Origin: Ophiura sarsii
Lineage: Eukaryota; Echinodermata; Ophiuroidea; Amphilepidida; Ophiuridae
Direction: 5' to 3'
Length of the DNA: 64,000 nt
NCBI GenBank assembly: GCA_035610835.1
Contig: CM069459.1
Span: forward strand, 23,265,636-23,329,635
The position numbers were made by a program, and so were the translations under genes. The notes below the pieces were generated by a model. That model did no database searches. It was not told the origin of the DNA and worked only from the letters and a program-made list of their open reading frames with translations. Shown one piece after another: positions 46,113 through 58,883 of the stretch (within the stretch, counting starts at the first letter, position 1; each line of letters opens with the position of its first letter).

Positions 46113-48115
46113 AGCTGAATTTGACATGACTGAGTAGAGTTGCCATAATTTGAAAACAACAGTTCCAAAATGGACAGAAAGAAATTCTTATGACACATTA
46201 AAGATTGCTGAACATAATTATTGCTATTTCCCATAATGTTATTAAATTTGTCATGGTAAAATAAAATTAATGTTTTACATGGGACACATTTTTGACACAC
46301 CCTGTATGAAGGCATGAGTCTGGATTCTGAAAACCAGAATGATATGTTTTTCTAATTCAGACCAACCCATGGTATGTTTTTTTTAATGAAAGGAATGAAA
46401 TATTTTTGGACAAGTTCATCTCGAAGAACATATCAATGCTCAGAATTTAAAGATATAGGCCTACATATCAATGACTGATATGTTTTCCTTCACTATGTTC
46501 ATGCACTCATATGCTTTTCGTTTCTTTGAGCTATCCTGACATTAAATGCCATGATCCGTTAAAATGTTCAATCCAAATGCAATAAAGCGTTGATATAATG
46601 TGTGCACCACAGATGTTTAAATGATAATTAATACATGTAATGAAATGTTACATTTGCCAGGCTGTATCCTAAGTAATTGTATACAAATGGTCATACTTGA
46701 ACCTATGATTCAAGTACTTAACAATATGATTCTGATAGCCAATAAAATAAAATTTATATTATTTAATGTAAACTAAATACGTATTAGTATGTGTGTATAC
46801 CTCATTAAACATAGGATTGTTTGCCCATTGTTTCTGGTCTAGATAAAAAATACACAGCTCCCTCTAGCTGATCTTTTTTTGGAAAACCCTTCTCGAGGAC
46901 AAGTCACTTCCCGGATTATTTGATAGTTCTGATGCCTATTATCGGGTTTTGATTAAAACAAAATTTCCCTTCTGAAGCAAAATTTACCACCAATGAAAGG
47001 TTGAAAGAAATTATCCCAAATGGGGGTGGGGGATAGGCCCCGCCCCTTTGGCTAGCACCTGTGGACATTTTCAACGAATGAGCATTCCTATCAGCGAGGT
47101 TTCATTTTCAAACCCGACGGAATCCATCCTTCCGAGGCAAACGCGCTCTTAAAACGGCTAATACGGCTCGCGTAAGAATTTGGTCAAATTGTGTTCATTA
47201 TGACGGCAACTTTATTATTCTTTTGATCATACGTTTTTACAAATTGAAAATAAAATATTGAAAATATTTTTGACACTAGTATTGTGTTGATGAATGATGG
47301 AGTCGTCCAAACAATCGAGCCAATTGAATTAAGTTGCAATACATGTATGTTAATAGTGAACAAAAGAAACATGAATATTTCATGTAATATCATAATATCA
47401 TTATAAACTAGCATCAATATCATACAACATAAGCGTGATATTGGAGGACGCGTAAGCTACGTGAGATCGCAGTTCGGTACACCCAAGAGACGAGGATTGT
47501 GAATGCGTAGCATCGCATTCACACAGAAGAGGAGTCGTGGGATGGCAACGGCAGGTGACTCAGAGTCCTAATTAGCCCTTCTTCCTGGGGTTTGATCCGG
47601 GCTAGGGGAAAGGAAGAGGCAAACCATGGGGGTGGATGCCGGAGAGAAAAAGGTCAAAATAAGCCATAGATACATTCTATCATTCGGTTTCGAGTAGGCT
47701 ACCGTAATTGAGTGATTATATATGATCATGTAGATGGTACATGCTTTCTCAAGGAAGGTGGTAGGTATCAGCAATTTACCAAGTTGATATCAAACCCTTC
47801 CATTGTAGGCCTAACTTCATGGGGTACATTTAGATATGAAAGACCAGTTTGGTTTGGTTAACTATATAAATGACACAAGGTGTCTCAAAAGTGGCTGTAC
47901 ATTTTGAAAACGTCCCATCCCCGATCATCCGATAGTGGCAGTAAATACGAAAACATACCGTAAATGGAATTATTTTGGATACGAAACTTAATAATAGTTT
48001 ACAAATTGATCGCTTTCATGAAATGCTACATCACCTTTGTTGTTTAATTTGTAATGTTTCTTCAGTTTTGTGCTGGGAATAGGCGGAAAAAGGAGCATTT
48101 ATTTACATGAGATAT

Positions 48116-48738
48116 ACGAGGGGGTATAAACAAGTTTTTGAAATCACCCAGAAGTAAAGGAGGCAGAAACTTTTTGTTGTTGATATGTGACCCTTCAGAC
48201 ATCTTTAAAAAGTCACTGTGCAAAGTCACACATTTCTCCTACTTTTTATTAACTGTCCACAGACCGCCATTGTAGAGCTCCTCAGATTGACTGCCATTGA
48301 TTGATCCTCAGATTGCCTCAGATTGCGTTATTCGCAAAACAGCAATGAATTGTTTAAAGTGTTGACAGAAAGGGGTCAAAGGTCATGTAGGGGTCATTAG
48401 AGGTCAATCTGTGTACACCCTATGTTACCTATAATATTATTGTCACCAGGCTTGTTTGTAATGACCTTTGACCCCTTTCTATCAACACTTTAAACTATTT
48501 ATTGTTGTTTTGGGAATAACGCAATCTGAGACAATCTGAGGATCAATCAATGGCGGTCAATCTGAGGATCTCTACAATGGCGGTCTGTGGACAGGTGATA
48601 AAAAGTGGGAGAACTGTGTGACTTTGCACAGTGATTTTTTAAAGATGTCTGAAGGGTCACATATAAAAAAAGTTTCTGGCTCCTTCTCTTCTGGGTGATT
48701 TCAAAAAACTTTTTGACATGTTTGATACCCCCTCGTAT
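48116..48738. mobile_element. Near-perfect fold-back element in duplication copy A
   Basis: TACGAGGGGGTATAAAC ... GATACCCCCTCGTA with arms of about 300 bp, meeting near 48425. Shared arm blocks: GACCCTTCAGACATCTTTAA, GTCCACAGACCGCCATTGTA. The centre holds GGTCAAAGGTCA and its complement. No coding. Confidence 0.9.
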
Positions 48739-49610
48739 TCTAACCAAATAAGGATGCTTTTAACAAGTTTAATCCGAAATAAAATATCCCCCCCCCCCAC
48801 ACACACCATCTCTTTGTAAGCTATTATTTAACCATGTTAATTAACTTCACATGGTTTCCATAAGTGTGTTTTACTACTTCTAATCTCGGACACTTTACTT
48901 CAGTGGATATATTTCGATAGCCAAAATGTATGTGAACAAAAGAAAACATGAATGTTTCATGTTTATCATATATCATTATAAACTAGCATCAATAATCATG
49001 TTGGATGGTGCATAAGCTACGTGAGATCGCGGTTCGGTACACCCAAGAGACGAGGTTCGTGAATGTTTACCATCGCATTCACACAGAAGGGGAGTCGTGG
49101 GATGGCAACTGACGGTGACTCAGAGTCCTAATTAGCCCTTCTTCCTGGGTTGGATCCGGGCTAGTGGAAAGTAAGAGGCAAACCTCTGGGGTGGATGGAT
49201 ACCTGTGAGAAAAAGGTCAAAATAAACTATATAGACAAATTCTATCATTCGGTTTCGAGTATTGATTGAGTGACCTTAATATCATGATGATGGTACACGC
49301 TTTCTCAGGTATCAGCAATTTACCAAGTTGATAGCAAATCCCACCGCTGTACTGTAGGCCTACTACATGTGGGTACGTGTAGATTTGAAAGACCAGTTTG
49401 GTTTGCTTAACCATTTAAATGACACAATTATAGGTGTCTCAAAAGTTGCTGAACATTTTGAAAACGTTCATCCACGATAATGGCAGTAAGAATGAAAACA
49501 TACCGTGGATAGAATTATTTTGGATGGCACTAAAAACGAAAACATACCGTGGATAGAATTATTTGGGATAAAATCACCTAAACTGATAACAGTTTAGGTG
49601 ATTTAATAAT

Positions 49611-49790
49611 GGGCTATTCCATTTGAAATCCATACACCCCCCTATGGAAGACATGACCTTAATCTTATACACAGGGAGTGAAAACTTCAAATGGAGTCAC
49701 ACAGGGAAGTAATTCCATTTGAAATTCACCCTCCTACGGGGAAGATTATGTCTTCCATAGGGGGTGTATGGATTTCAAATGGAATAGCCC
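49611..49790. mobile_element. TIR MITE (GGGCTATTCCATTTGAAATC), copy 1
   Basis: GGGCTATTCCATTTGAAATC ... GATTTCAAATGGAATAGCCC, with inner pairing of ATACACCCCCCTATGGAAGA. 180 bp. A separate small hairpin (ATCACCTAAACTG/CAGTTTAGGTGAT) precedes it at 49571-49602. Confidence 0.92.
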
Positions 49791-49919
49791 ACTTGATTGA
49801 CCACATAAACTTTTTTTAAATGATAGCATTTCACGAAATGCTTACACTTTTGTTGTTTAATTTAAATGTTTCTTCAGTTTTATGCTCGAGAAGGTCAAAA
49901 GAAAAACAACACCTGTTAT

Positions 49920-50212
49920 ATAGGTAAAGGCGGTCGATCCTGTAATACCAGGAGCGGGGTGCCCATCTCTCTTTCAAAGCGATAGGGCCAGACTCACTCC
50001 TTTTTATAATGTTGCTGTGTGGGGCTCGCTACACCTCCTCCGCAGCGAGAGAATGCAGGTACCCATTTAAATACACCTGGAGAGAGAGGAGTAATTGCGG
50101 TAAAGTGCCTTACTCAAGAGCACAACATGTTGACCACAGCGGGACTCGAACCCACAACCTTTAGATCATGAATCCAGTGCTCTATACCCACTGCGCCACA
50201 CATGCCTGTTAT
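49920..50212 (-). mobile_element. tRNA-derived SINE
   Basis: On the minus strand the 5' end reads GGCATGTGTGGCGCAGTGGG (A-box-like), and about 40 bp later GGTTCGAGTCC, a perfect pol III B box. This is followed by a tRNA-unrelated body containing CTTGAGTAAGGCACTTTACC, a stretch common in animal SINEs. The head is too diverged to be a functional tRNA. It is present in only one copy of the flanking segmental duplication. Confidence 0.85.
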
Positions 50213-50770
50213 ATACATGAGCTCAATCCTAACCCAAATACATTGACATCATGAGATGGAGTTCAAAATAAGGATGCTAATAACATTCTGAAATAAAATG
50301 TGCTCAGACACACACACCCCCACAAAACATATATTAGTAAATTCTGCATGTTCTATGCCCTAGTGCATTATTCATGTTATTTAACATGCTTTCCATTAAG
50401 TGTGTTTTATAACACTTGCTATGAAAGTGTGATTCTAAGTCAAAACAAAAACAAAACAAAAACATGCTTGTCTCATAGCTCAGTAGACCGCGCGCGCAAC
50501 TTTTAAAAATCACATTTTACCGCTTAACTTTGTCTTGAAAAATGATGGTGTGAGCTGTATGGAATGTTTTTTTCAATATTAAAACAGTATTTAAACTTTA
50601 AAAAAAACCCAACTGAATCCAGTGATTTATTGGACTATGATTCTTCAAACTTTAATTTCACATATCAGCTTCATTTTCTTGCTTGTAAACAAAAATACCG
50701 CATTTCCCATAGAATTTGTTCAGGTTTATATTTCCCCCTAAATCTCGGACGCTTTATTTCAGTAAATGGA

Positions 50771-51791
50771 CTTTGATAAACGCATGTAATGTAACATTTG
50801 TACTAAAATAAAGTATACAGACTGTAAAAAAAATTATACAATTTTGAAAAAATGTTTAAAATAATTACAAAGTAAATTCGGTTTCGATTTATTTTTATGA
50901 GATACAAGGATTGGGTACCATGTCAGGAGGAATAATGAGCTATTTTATTCATGAACTTAATGAAATTTATCAAGATACGATTTATCTATGATTATTTTTT
51001 GAATATGAAAAAAAACTATATGAAAAATAATTATGAAGTACTCTCAATGTTCCTTGCATGATACCTCAACCATTTAATTTCCACAAACATAGTTTTATGC
51101 TATGCTGAAAATGGACCAAACCGATCGAAGTAGATTGGCTATCATTTTTTAAGCAAAAGCACTTATCACAGAGTGTAAACGATTTTGACTTTGCATGATT
51201 TTAATAATGGGTTAGAAATAAAATTGCAATTATATAGGCTATATATTTTTATTGTTACAGTCTGTAGTGATACATATAATTTTTGAAATGATGAAAAGAC
51301 AAAAATAGCTCTAAACCACGTGGCTAATAATGATCTGACAAAGTTTTCACCAAATTTTGACAATATTTAAACTTTTTTAAAAGGTTAATTGATGTAAATA
51401 GCTTGCTGAGAAAAACCTCTCTTCTGTTTTAACGACTTATACTCTTGATAATGGGCATTACGAGATGATGTTATAATAAAGGCTAGCGCACTCCATGTAA
51501 TATCAAGTACTAATTATCAATTTAGATGAGAGATCGCTGCTACTTCAATAAGTACTAATGGACCGTGTCTATCAGCACGATTAACGCAATACAAATTCAT
51601 GATGATAAATGAAGGCAATTTAAGAACACTCGATGACAAGGAATCGGTATCTCTTTCAATGCTTTTTAGGCGTTTAATATCGATGTCAATGCTTTTTGGC
51701 ATGTCATTAACTAGCACTATAGTAGAGCTATTATAAAGCTATTATTACAAGGCGAAGGTCTCCATTGTCTCCACTTTGATATTCTAAATGA
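50771..51791. other. AT-rich spacer, no gene seen
   Basis: No supported coding, TIR pair or tandem repeat. Confidence 0.5.
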
Positions 51792-52039
51792 TTAACACTT
51801 TCCACGCGGCAGGCGCCTGCAGACGATATTCCAAAAGTTCACAAAATGTTTCAAAAATGTCACAATTATTGAATTTTATTACCATATTTGGAATCACTAT
51901 GAGAAATGCATTGAAATAAGTATAAACATGCCTAGTATTGGTTCAGTAATCCTTGATGTAGACCTTGAAAGTTGGGAAAGGTTTCTGAAAAATCTGTTTT
52001 GTATAATGGAAAAACCAATAGCCACGTGGAAAGTGTTAA
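51792..52039. mobile_element. TTAA MITE family 1, complete copy
   Basis: TTAA-CACTTTCCACGCGGCAGG ... AGCCACGTGGAAAGTG-TTAA, 248 bp. Confidence 0.9.
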
Positions 52040-52585
52040 TATAATGTATTTTTTAGTAAAAGTGGTTTTCTCGTCGCTTTAGCAGGTCGATCGCAACAAG
52101 CATGCTGGCAAAATATTATTTTTGTTCAATGCAATGATAAATTTAGAAACAAATAAGCACAATGTTTTTTCCAAGTCCAAGCATAATGAGAGAAATGTGA
52201 CATTTCGAAATAAATGTAACATAAAAGACATTTGAACTGTACAACATTAAATGTTTCTAAAACAATGGCAATATTTTGTGTGTGTAAAACCTTGCACACC
52301 CACGGAATGACGGTTTGTCTGGTTGAACGATTACAAATATCGGATCTGCTTTTAAAAATGGTGACAATCCACTATTATAAGGTAAACATAAGACTGAGGA
52401 GGATTTAGGTGACCACTTTTAGAGAGAGGATTTTTAACCAAACGAATACATTCCAAATTGTTATTCTATATGTTTGAACTTTCACCAATTCACTCATAAA
52501 GAACGAAACCCTTGACACCTCCCCATAAAAAAACCGGTTTTCAATTCTTTTTTCACCGTTACATTTATGAGTGTCCAATTGGGCC

Positions 52586-52772
52586 GGCTATTCCAGTTGA
52601 AATCCATACACCCCCTTATGGAAGACATATGACCTTAATCTTCAACTCAGGGAGTGTAGATTTCAAATGGAGTCATCCATGCATGTAATTCCATTTGAAA
52701 TTCGCACTCCCTGTGGGGAAAATTAAGTTAATGTGTTCCATAGGGGGTGTATGCATTTCAAATGGAATAGCC
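52586..52772. mobile_element. TIR MITE (GGCTATTCCA), copy 2
   Basis: Same family as 49611-49790, 187 bp, complete TIRs. Confidence 0.92.
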
Positions 52773-52852
52773 ACTCTATTACTCTCAGAGTAGCCCCATC
52801 CCTTTCCTTACTAATCTCCTGAATCAGCAGCAGTAAATATGCTTGCTAAGGG

Positions 52853-52871
52853 TGGGGGGGGGGGGGGGGGG
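52853..52871. repeat. Poly-G run
   Basis: About 19 G. Nearby at 52965-52990 and 53025-53050 the block TTACCCACAGTGCAATATT is directly repeated. Confidence 0.85.
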
Positions 52872-54157
52872 TGTTAATCTGACTCTTGTGTAAGTTTGTG
52901 ATTCATTCCCTGTGTCTTTGTCATTTATAATTGCCGTTTTTTAATCTTTTAATTTTTTATATGTTACCCACAGTGCAATATTAGCTATATTTAGGCGTCA
53001 TAGCATTTTTTAAAATATATTACCCACAGTGCAATATTTGCTATATTTAGGCGACTTAGCATGTACAACCTTTACTATCTATGTATTTTTGATACCTTTT
53101 AATCTCTTTTAGCATTTTTAATTTTCAATTTTGTTGTTATCTTTGTATACATTTCTATGTGTAATTTGATGTTTTTATACCGTATGTAATAACCATGTAA
53201 TTCAGCTTTTAGCGGCGATTTGGTGACAATAAACTATAAACTAAACTATAAACTATAGAATGACGATCCTTCAATATTCACGTTGTTTGGGTTGGTGTGA
53301 CGATTAAGATTGTCATGCATTTTTATGAGTAGATTTAAACGATATTAATATTACAATAATTATTCATTCCAGGATATCTTGAATAACGGATTTGCTTTAT
53401 TTTTTTCCATCTCAAGAATGGATTTAATACCGGGTGAATAATTGACTTACATCTTACTTTATACACCGCGTGTGGATAATATATTATTAAATTAAAATCA
53501 AAATGCGGAACGTTACGGTTTGAGCTAGGACAAAGCTTTATAAAAGTACAAACCATTCAAGATTTTATTTTTAAGTTTATTTAAATATTTTGTGGTAAGA
53601 AATCTTCATAAATATTCCTCACCAAAATATTATCAGGTAAAAGCTGATCCGTAAGCAAATAAGCTCGATTTTTTTAATTATTAAGACGGAGTCGCATATT
53701 ACATAGTGCGCAATGTTTCTTTTTTCAGTATACCTTACTTGCAAAGTCAAAGAGCTTGCTTTAAAAAGCACTGTTGTGAAATGTCACTGGTAAAGCAGCT
53801 TTTAGTTCAATTTATGAAACTCAGCTTACTACAGGGTGTCCTAATAAAAATTGCGACGCTCCATTAGGTGATCGTAACTTCCTTTATAAATACAAGTTGA
53901 ATAGCACAATTGAAACAACAAAATGAACACAAACCAGCTGGCTATAATTTGAAGAACCCGTGTTTGATTCGGATCAGTAATTACGAAGAAATGAGCGATT
54001 ACGTAAAAGTAGTCGAAGAACACTTTCATCCAAGTTTGCTCATAATGAGTGATTCAGACAACATAGTCAGTCTTCAGTCTTCAGTGTTGATACTGATCAA
54101 CGCCCCAGGATGGAGCCAAAAGATCAGGTGGTCTGTGATTTTATAATTCTTGTATGC

Positions 54158-54421
54158 TTAGTCTTGCTTAGTTGCTTTGTAATGATTTGTTACTGCTGCC
54201 TTGAAGCTATCCGGATTCGGTATTGATGAAATATTGTGTGGTAATGAATTCCAGTCGCGTATTGTTCTTGGTACAAAGGAATACTTGTAGCAGTCCTTGT
54301 TAGTTGAGATTGTGTTGTATGAATCGGGATTATGAAGCCGTGATTGGCGCTGGACAGGTTGTAGGAGATTTCCAATAGTCAAACAATTAATGTATACTTC
54401 TCTCCCAAAGATAACATGCAT
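54158..54421 (-). pseudogene. LINE C-terminal fragment, minus strand
   Basis: An 87-codon frame contains RLHNPDSYNTISTNKDCYKY then SFVPRTIRDWNSLPHNI and SFKAAV. The PRTIRDWN.LP motif is characteristic of the extreme C-terminus of Jockey/CR1-superfamily non-LTR retrotransposons. Nothing upstream extends it, so it is a heavily 5'-truncated copy. It lies inside the large TIR element at 53831-55886. Confidence 0.85.
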
Positions 54422-54926
54422 TGCATTTGTTGCATTTGTTCTTGTTTTCTTTTTCTTTTATTCGAAATAATAATATGCCAATTGTTAACTATGGTCAACA
54501 TAATATTGCTCACAAAAGGTATCGGGATTTTTCACGTTTAAAACTTGATAAAGGTTGAAGATTGCTATTGCCAAATTTCGCAATAGTTTAATCTTTCATT
54601 TAAACATGGTTATTTAAAGGACGCGAGAATTTAAGATCTTCACTCAAACCATGCCTTTATAGTTTAAATATAGACCAATGTCCTAATCTATTTTAATGGA
54701 TAACATTTGAGAAAAAATAATAGTACATTAATTAAGATTGCCATTGTTTGGTTTATTCACCTGTTCTATTACTTATTAAACCTCCCGATTAGACTTAAGT
54801 AGCCTGAACTCCAATTCAACCATCTTTTTCACTTTCTCAAGAGACTTGATATTTCTCTTACCATTAAGAGAGTCAATAGTAATATCTCTCTTTACAATGA
54901 GTTGTATTGTTTTTGTTTAGTGGGTG

Positions 54927-55171
54927 TTATCACTTTCCACGCGGCTATTATTTTACATACACAAAACAGATTTTTCAGAAACCTTTCACAATTTTCAAAG
55001 TCTATCTCAAGGATTACTGACCCGATACTAGGCATGTTTGTACTTATGTCAATGCATTTCTCATGGTGATTCCAAATATGGAAATGACATTCCATAATTT
55101 TGATATTTTTTAAACATTTTGTGAAATTTTGGAATGTCGTCTGCAGCCGCCTGCCGCGTGGAAAGTGTTAA
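54927..55171. mobile_element. TTAA MITE family 1 nested in the 53.8-kb element
   Basis: CACTTTCCACGCGGCTATTA ... CTGCCGCGTGGAAAGTG-TTAA; left TTAA decayed to TTAT. Confidence 0.9.
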
Positions 55172-55722
55172 ATATCACGATCGATTATTACTTAGTACTC
55201 TAATGATATGAAGAAAAGTATTCAACAGTGCTGGCTAATTGAAAAGAGAATGAGTAAGTGACAAGTGACCACCCGCTGCGTACAAGAAAATATAGATGGG
55301 GGTGACAGGTGACGTCACACCGGGCAAAACGTGGCTATAGTTGCTATTCTTTGCCCGGCAGTTTGCGCGCGCATCATGTTTTGTTTCGGACCCGTGCTTT
55401 TAAAACTCGCGCCAAAGCATTATAAAGGGCAATACGGCATAGCGGACAGTCATATGCTGTTCCCTCAAGCGTGTATCGACAGTCCAGTCCCTTCGCCCGT
55501 TGCGTTTGTTGATAAACATTGGATGTAAACAACGGTCACCTCATCTATACCTCACGAATTCACAAACTTGGATGGAAGTGTTCTTCGTCTACTTTTACGT
55601 AATCGTTCATTTCTTCATAATTACTGAACCGAATCAAACGCGGATTTCTTTAAATTATAGCCAACTAATTCGCCTTCATGTTATATTCTAACTGGTATTT
55701 CAGAAATTACGACCACCTAATG

Positions 55723-55847
55723 TAGACTGGGTCCCCGCGTCCCTCTATATGGCCGCCATCTTTAAAAATAGCGAACCAAATATATACACATTTGAGCACC
55801 CTCGCAGGGGCGTGTGGAAAATCGGGAAGACAGGAGGATCCAGTCTA
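55723..55847. mobile_element. 125-bp MITE with 9-bp target duplication
   Basis: TIRs TAGACTGG(G/A)TCC. The direct repeat CACCTAATG at 55714-55722 and 55848-55856 matches the sequence of the uninterrupted opposite arm (CATTAGGTGATCG at about 53862). A 9-bp duplication would fit Mutator-like elements. Confidence 0.9.
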
Positions 55848-55912
55848 CACCTAATGGAGCTTCACCATTTTTATTGGGACACCCGGGTTTTGTTTTGAAT
55901 TAGTGAAACATA

Positions 55913-56905
55913 CAGTCATCAAAAAAAGTAACTATACAGGTAATAAATGTACTTTTAGCTCTAAAAATATATATCCTACCTAGAAATATTAAATCATAAA
56001 GTTGTTGAAAAATTTGTCTTCTTTAATATGAGATATTGCACGCTAGGATCGGTTGAATATTTAAGAATCGACAATCCAAAATGTAAGGTAAAGTCACAAT
56101 TTCAAATTCACATTTTACATTTCAACACGGGGGAGAGAATGACAGGTAGGGCCAATTTTTTTTTGTTATGTTGTCCTCGACCGCCCGCTCGTCATTTTAG
56201 GGCCGCTCCGATTTTTTTAAATTTTTAAATCGTATTTTTTTAATGAAAAAAATCAGATTTTTTTTTCTTCCAGATTTTTTTCAGATTTTTTTTCAGATTT
56301 TTTTCTTCTTCTTTTTCAGATTTTTTTTTTTCAGTTTTTTTTTCCAGATTTTTTTCAGATTTTTTTAAAAACAGTTTAAATGGCATTGAATATTAAATTA
56401 AGTGTTTATAACATATATGTGCGGCTCTTAGAGTGATTTTAACTTCTTGTTGGCTGAACTTTGAGCTTCTGCTGGTAAAATTAAATTAAAAAAAAAAAAA
56501 AAAAAATATCCGCCCGCCCGCCCCTCCTCTCTGAAAGCTGTCGAGGACAACATAACAATTTTTTTTTGTTGGCCTAGCGTGTGTGTGGCGTATTGATCCA
56601 TCGGAACAATGCGGCCGACTGTCCAACCTGCGCATGCACCCCCCAATTGTACTACCGGTAATCAATAAGATACCCGTAGATCGGTCCGCGTGTAGAAAAT
56701 AAAAATGTGAAAATGAAAATCTGACTTCTCCTTACAATTTTGAGTGCCACTTCCTCAATAAACACCCGATCCTAGCGTGCAATATCTCATATTAAAGAAG
56801 ACAAATTTCTCAACAACTTTATAATTTAATATTTTTAGGAATGATATACATTTTAAGAGTTAGAAGCCCATTTATTACCTGTATAGTTACTTTTTTTGAT
56901 GACTG
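55913..56905. mobile_element. TA-flanked element with about 150-bp TIRs
   Basis: TA-CAGTCATCAAAAAAAGTAAC ... GTTACTTTTTTTGATGACTG-TA. The arms extend through GAGATATTGCACGCTAGGATC. It hosts a second TIR element at 56150-56574. Confidence 0.92.
56150..56574. mobile_element. Nested TIR element with CAGATTTTTTT repeats
   Basis: GGCCAA-T(n)-GTTATGTTGTCCTCGAC and its complement GTCGAGGACAACATAACAA bound 425 bp. The interior at 56250-56370 is a degenerate tandem of CAGATTTTTTT; poly-A at 56489-56507. Confidence 0.85.
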
Positions 56906-58217
56906 TACTATACCTATATGGAAATGACTGATGACTGATGCTAGACATCAAAGTAATGTAAATAACAGAATAGAGCGTAACAACGTTGTTGAAACAAGAT
57001 ATCTTTTCTAAAATATGGTGCAGTGTTTCATTAAGTAAACAAGTAACAGTAACACATGAAAAATAGATATCATGTGCGAGTGAGCTTCATAATTACCAAA
57101 TATTTAAGTTGATTACTTCACGTCGTAAAAATGACTGTAAGTCAATAATTCAATAATTACGCGCGGTACTGGTTCTAATAAAGCCTCTTTCTCTTTGTTA
57201 TTGATCGAATTGATTAGGTTAATAAATGTGATGGAAATACCGACTGATGAAGGTAGAAGTTTATTAAGCATTCTTTTCATTTTTTTCTTCAAAACGTCAA
57301 TAAATCGGGCAACAATGTTTGCTGTAAGTGTTGGTTTTCACTAGATATGCAGGCTCGTGTGAGTTACCGCTAACCAAAGAATTCAATGCGAGACCATATC
57401 ATATTTCACAACTAAACACGTTGATAATAAAAGAACAATTATATCACAAATGTACATATTGTGTACACTCAAAACCCAATTATGTTTGAATACAGTGATT
57501 TCTTTTGAACGTTTAAGAACGGTTAATTAAGTCGCGGGTTACGATCAATACGGAGCGCCCCGTTTTTCGTTTAAGCGTTCATAATTCCTGGTACGAGGCA
57601 ATATCCGTTATTTTGCGCCGCGCCGTTCTACTGCTATCGTCTGCGCACAATGCGAGGTGATTTGACACTAACGGAAAGTGGACGACGATGTTCTCCAAGA
57701 TGAAATAAAAACCAATCGAGAATTTCTTGCTAAAGACCTTACTGAATTAGTGTAGCTAGCCGGCTATAGGCTTAATACTAAATGTAAATTCAACTCTTGA
57801 TATAAAGTACGAGCGTAAAGTATATAACAGGGCAGCTTTAACACACAGGACCTTTTTGAACTGAGTTAGTTGCACCCCTGTGAGTTACATCTGATGTTAT
57901 ACGAAAAGGCATACAATAGCTGCCTTGTATTATAATTATACCAGGCACTGATACTGATATCCGAACACAATTTGACAAGTGGCAGCCATTGCTTTGGGCA
58001 CCTCATCCTCGTAACGTTAGCATATCAAATAATGTACTTTAATACTAGTAAATACAAGTACAAGTTGTCCGTACAGACATGATAGAGGGCTTGCGACAAG
58101 TAGATCAAATAATAATAATAAAGGGCTTATTTACTGTTTACATGTAGGCTACGTTCTCGAGGCTCTTTTAGAAAATGCCATTTTATTTTCGCTACACATT
58201 TACATTAAATATGAAAC
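56906..58217. other. No recognisable gene; one GC-richer island
   Basis: Mostly AT-rich. 57535-57680 is GC-richer with several CpG (CGCCGCGCCG) and could be regulatory, but no coding or motif supports a specific call. Confidence 0.35.
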
Positions 58218-58883
58218 TTAAGGGAGGTGTGGACCCGCGGGTATAGCCTCCGTAAAACTGCCGTAACTTCTTCATTATTCATTTAATCTACATGAAAGTA
58301 ACATTTTTTGCAGAAAAGGGTTCAATAAATCCAACCATGATCATGAAATTGGCCATTTTGGAGAAAATTACAAAAAAACACATGTTTTAACCCATTTTAG
58401 GTTCTGCAAAGATAACTCAAAATATATTTTAGCAAATGTTGTCATACTAGTTTTTATAATCCTAATACAATTCCATAGGGTGCTTTTTGTTTTTGAATAT
58501 CTTATTTATTTTTTGAATTATAGACCAAAAAGTGCCAAAAATGTGATTTTCATTATTTTGGAGGTAAACAAATCAGTTTTTTTTATAATTCCAAAAATAA
58601 ATAAGATATTTACAAAAAACACGCATCCTACTGGAATTGTATTAAGATTATAATAAAACTAGTATGACAACATTTGACAAAATGTATTTTGAGTTATCTT
58701 TGCAGAACCTAAAATGGGTCCAAAAATTGTTTTTTTTCTCCAAAATTGTCAATTTCATGATCAGGGTTGGATTCATTGAACCCTTTTCTGCAAAAAAATG
58801 TATACTTTTATAAAGATTAAATGAATAATGAAGAAGTTACGGCAGTTTTACAGAGGCTATGCTGAGGGTCCACATCCCCTTAA
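58218..58883. mobile_element. Fold-back TTAA element (family 4)
   Basis: TTAA-GGGAGGTGTGGACC at the left, GGTCCACATCCCC-TTAA at the right. Complementarity runs almost to the centre near 58550, so the whole 666 bp can form one hairpin. Confidence 0.92.

Larger units (their letters stand above)
47330..50770. repeat. Tandem segmental duplication of about 1.6 kb
   Basis: Copy A (about 47330-48895) and copy B (about 48915-50765) share AAGCTACGTGAGATCGC, CACCCAAGAGACGAGG, GACTCAGAGTCCTAATTAGC, ATTCTATCATTCGGTTTCGA, ATGACACAA...GGTGTCTCAAAAG, TAAGGATGCT and AATCTCGGAC(A/G)CTTTA, in the same order. Differences come from insertions: a palindromic element in A, and a MITE plus SINE in B. No ORF is conserved between copies. 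Confidence 0.9.
53831..55886. mobile_element. Large TA-flanked TIR element hosting nested insertions
   Basis: Left end TA-CAGGGTGTCCTAATAAAAAT; right end ATTTTTATTGGGACACCC (terminal bases decayed). Arms of about 210 bp pair 53831-54040 with 55565-55886 (GATTACGTAAAAGTAGTCGAAG and its complement). Inside are a LINE fragment (54158-54421), a TTAA MITE (54927-55171) and a MITE in the right arm (55723-55847). Confidence 0.88.

Noticed and set aside
50140..50212. Functional tRNA gene
   Set aside because: The B box is perfect, but the acceptor and anticodon arms do not fold; the unit continues as a SINE body.
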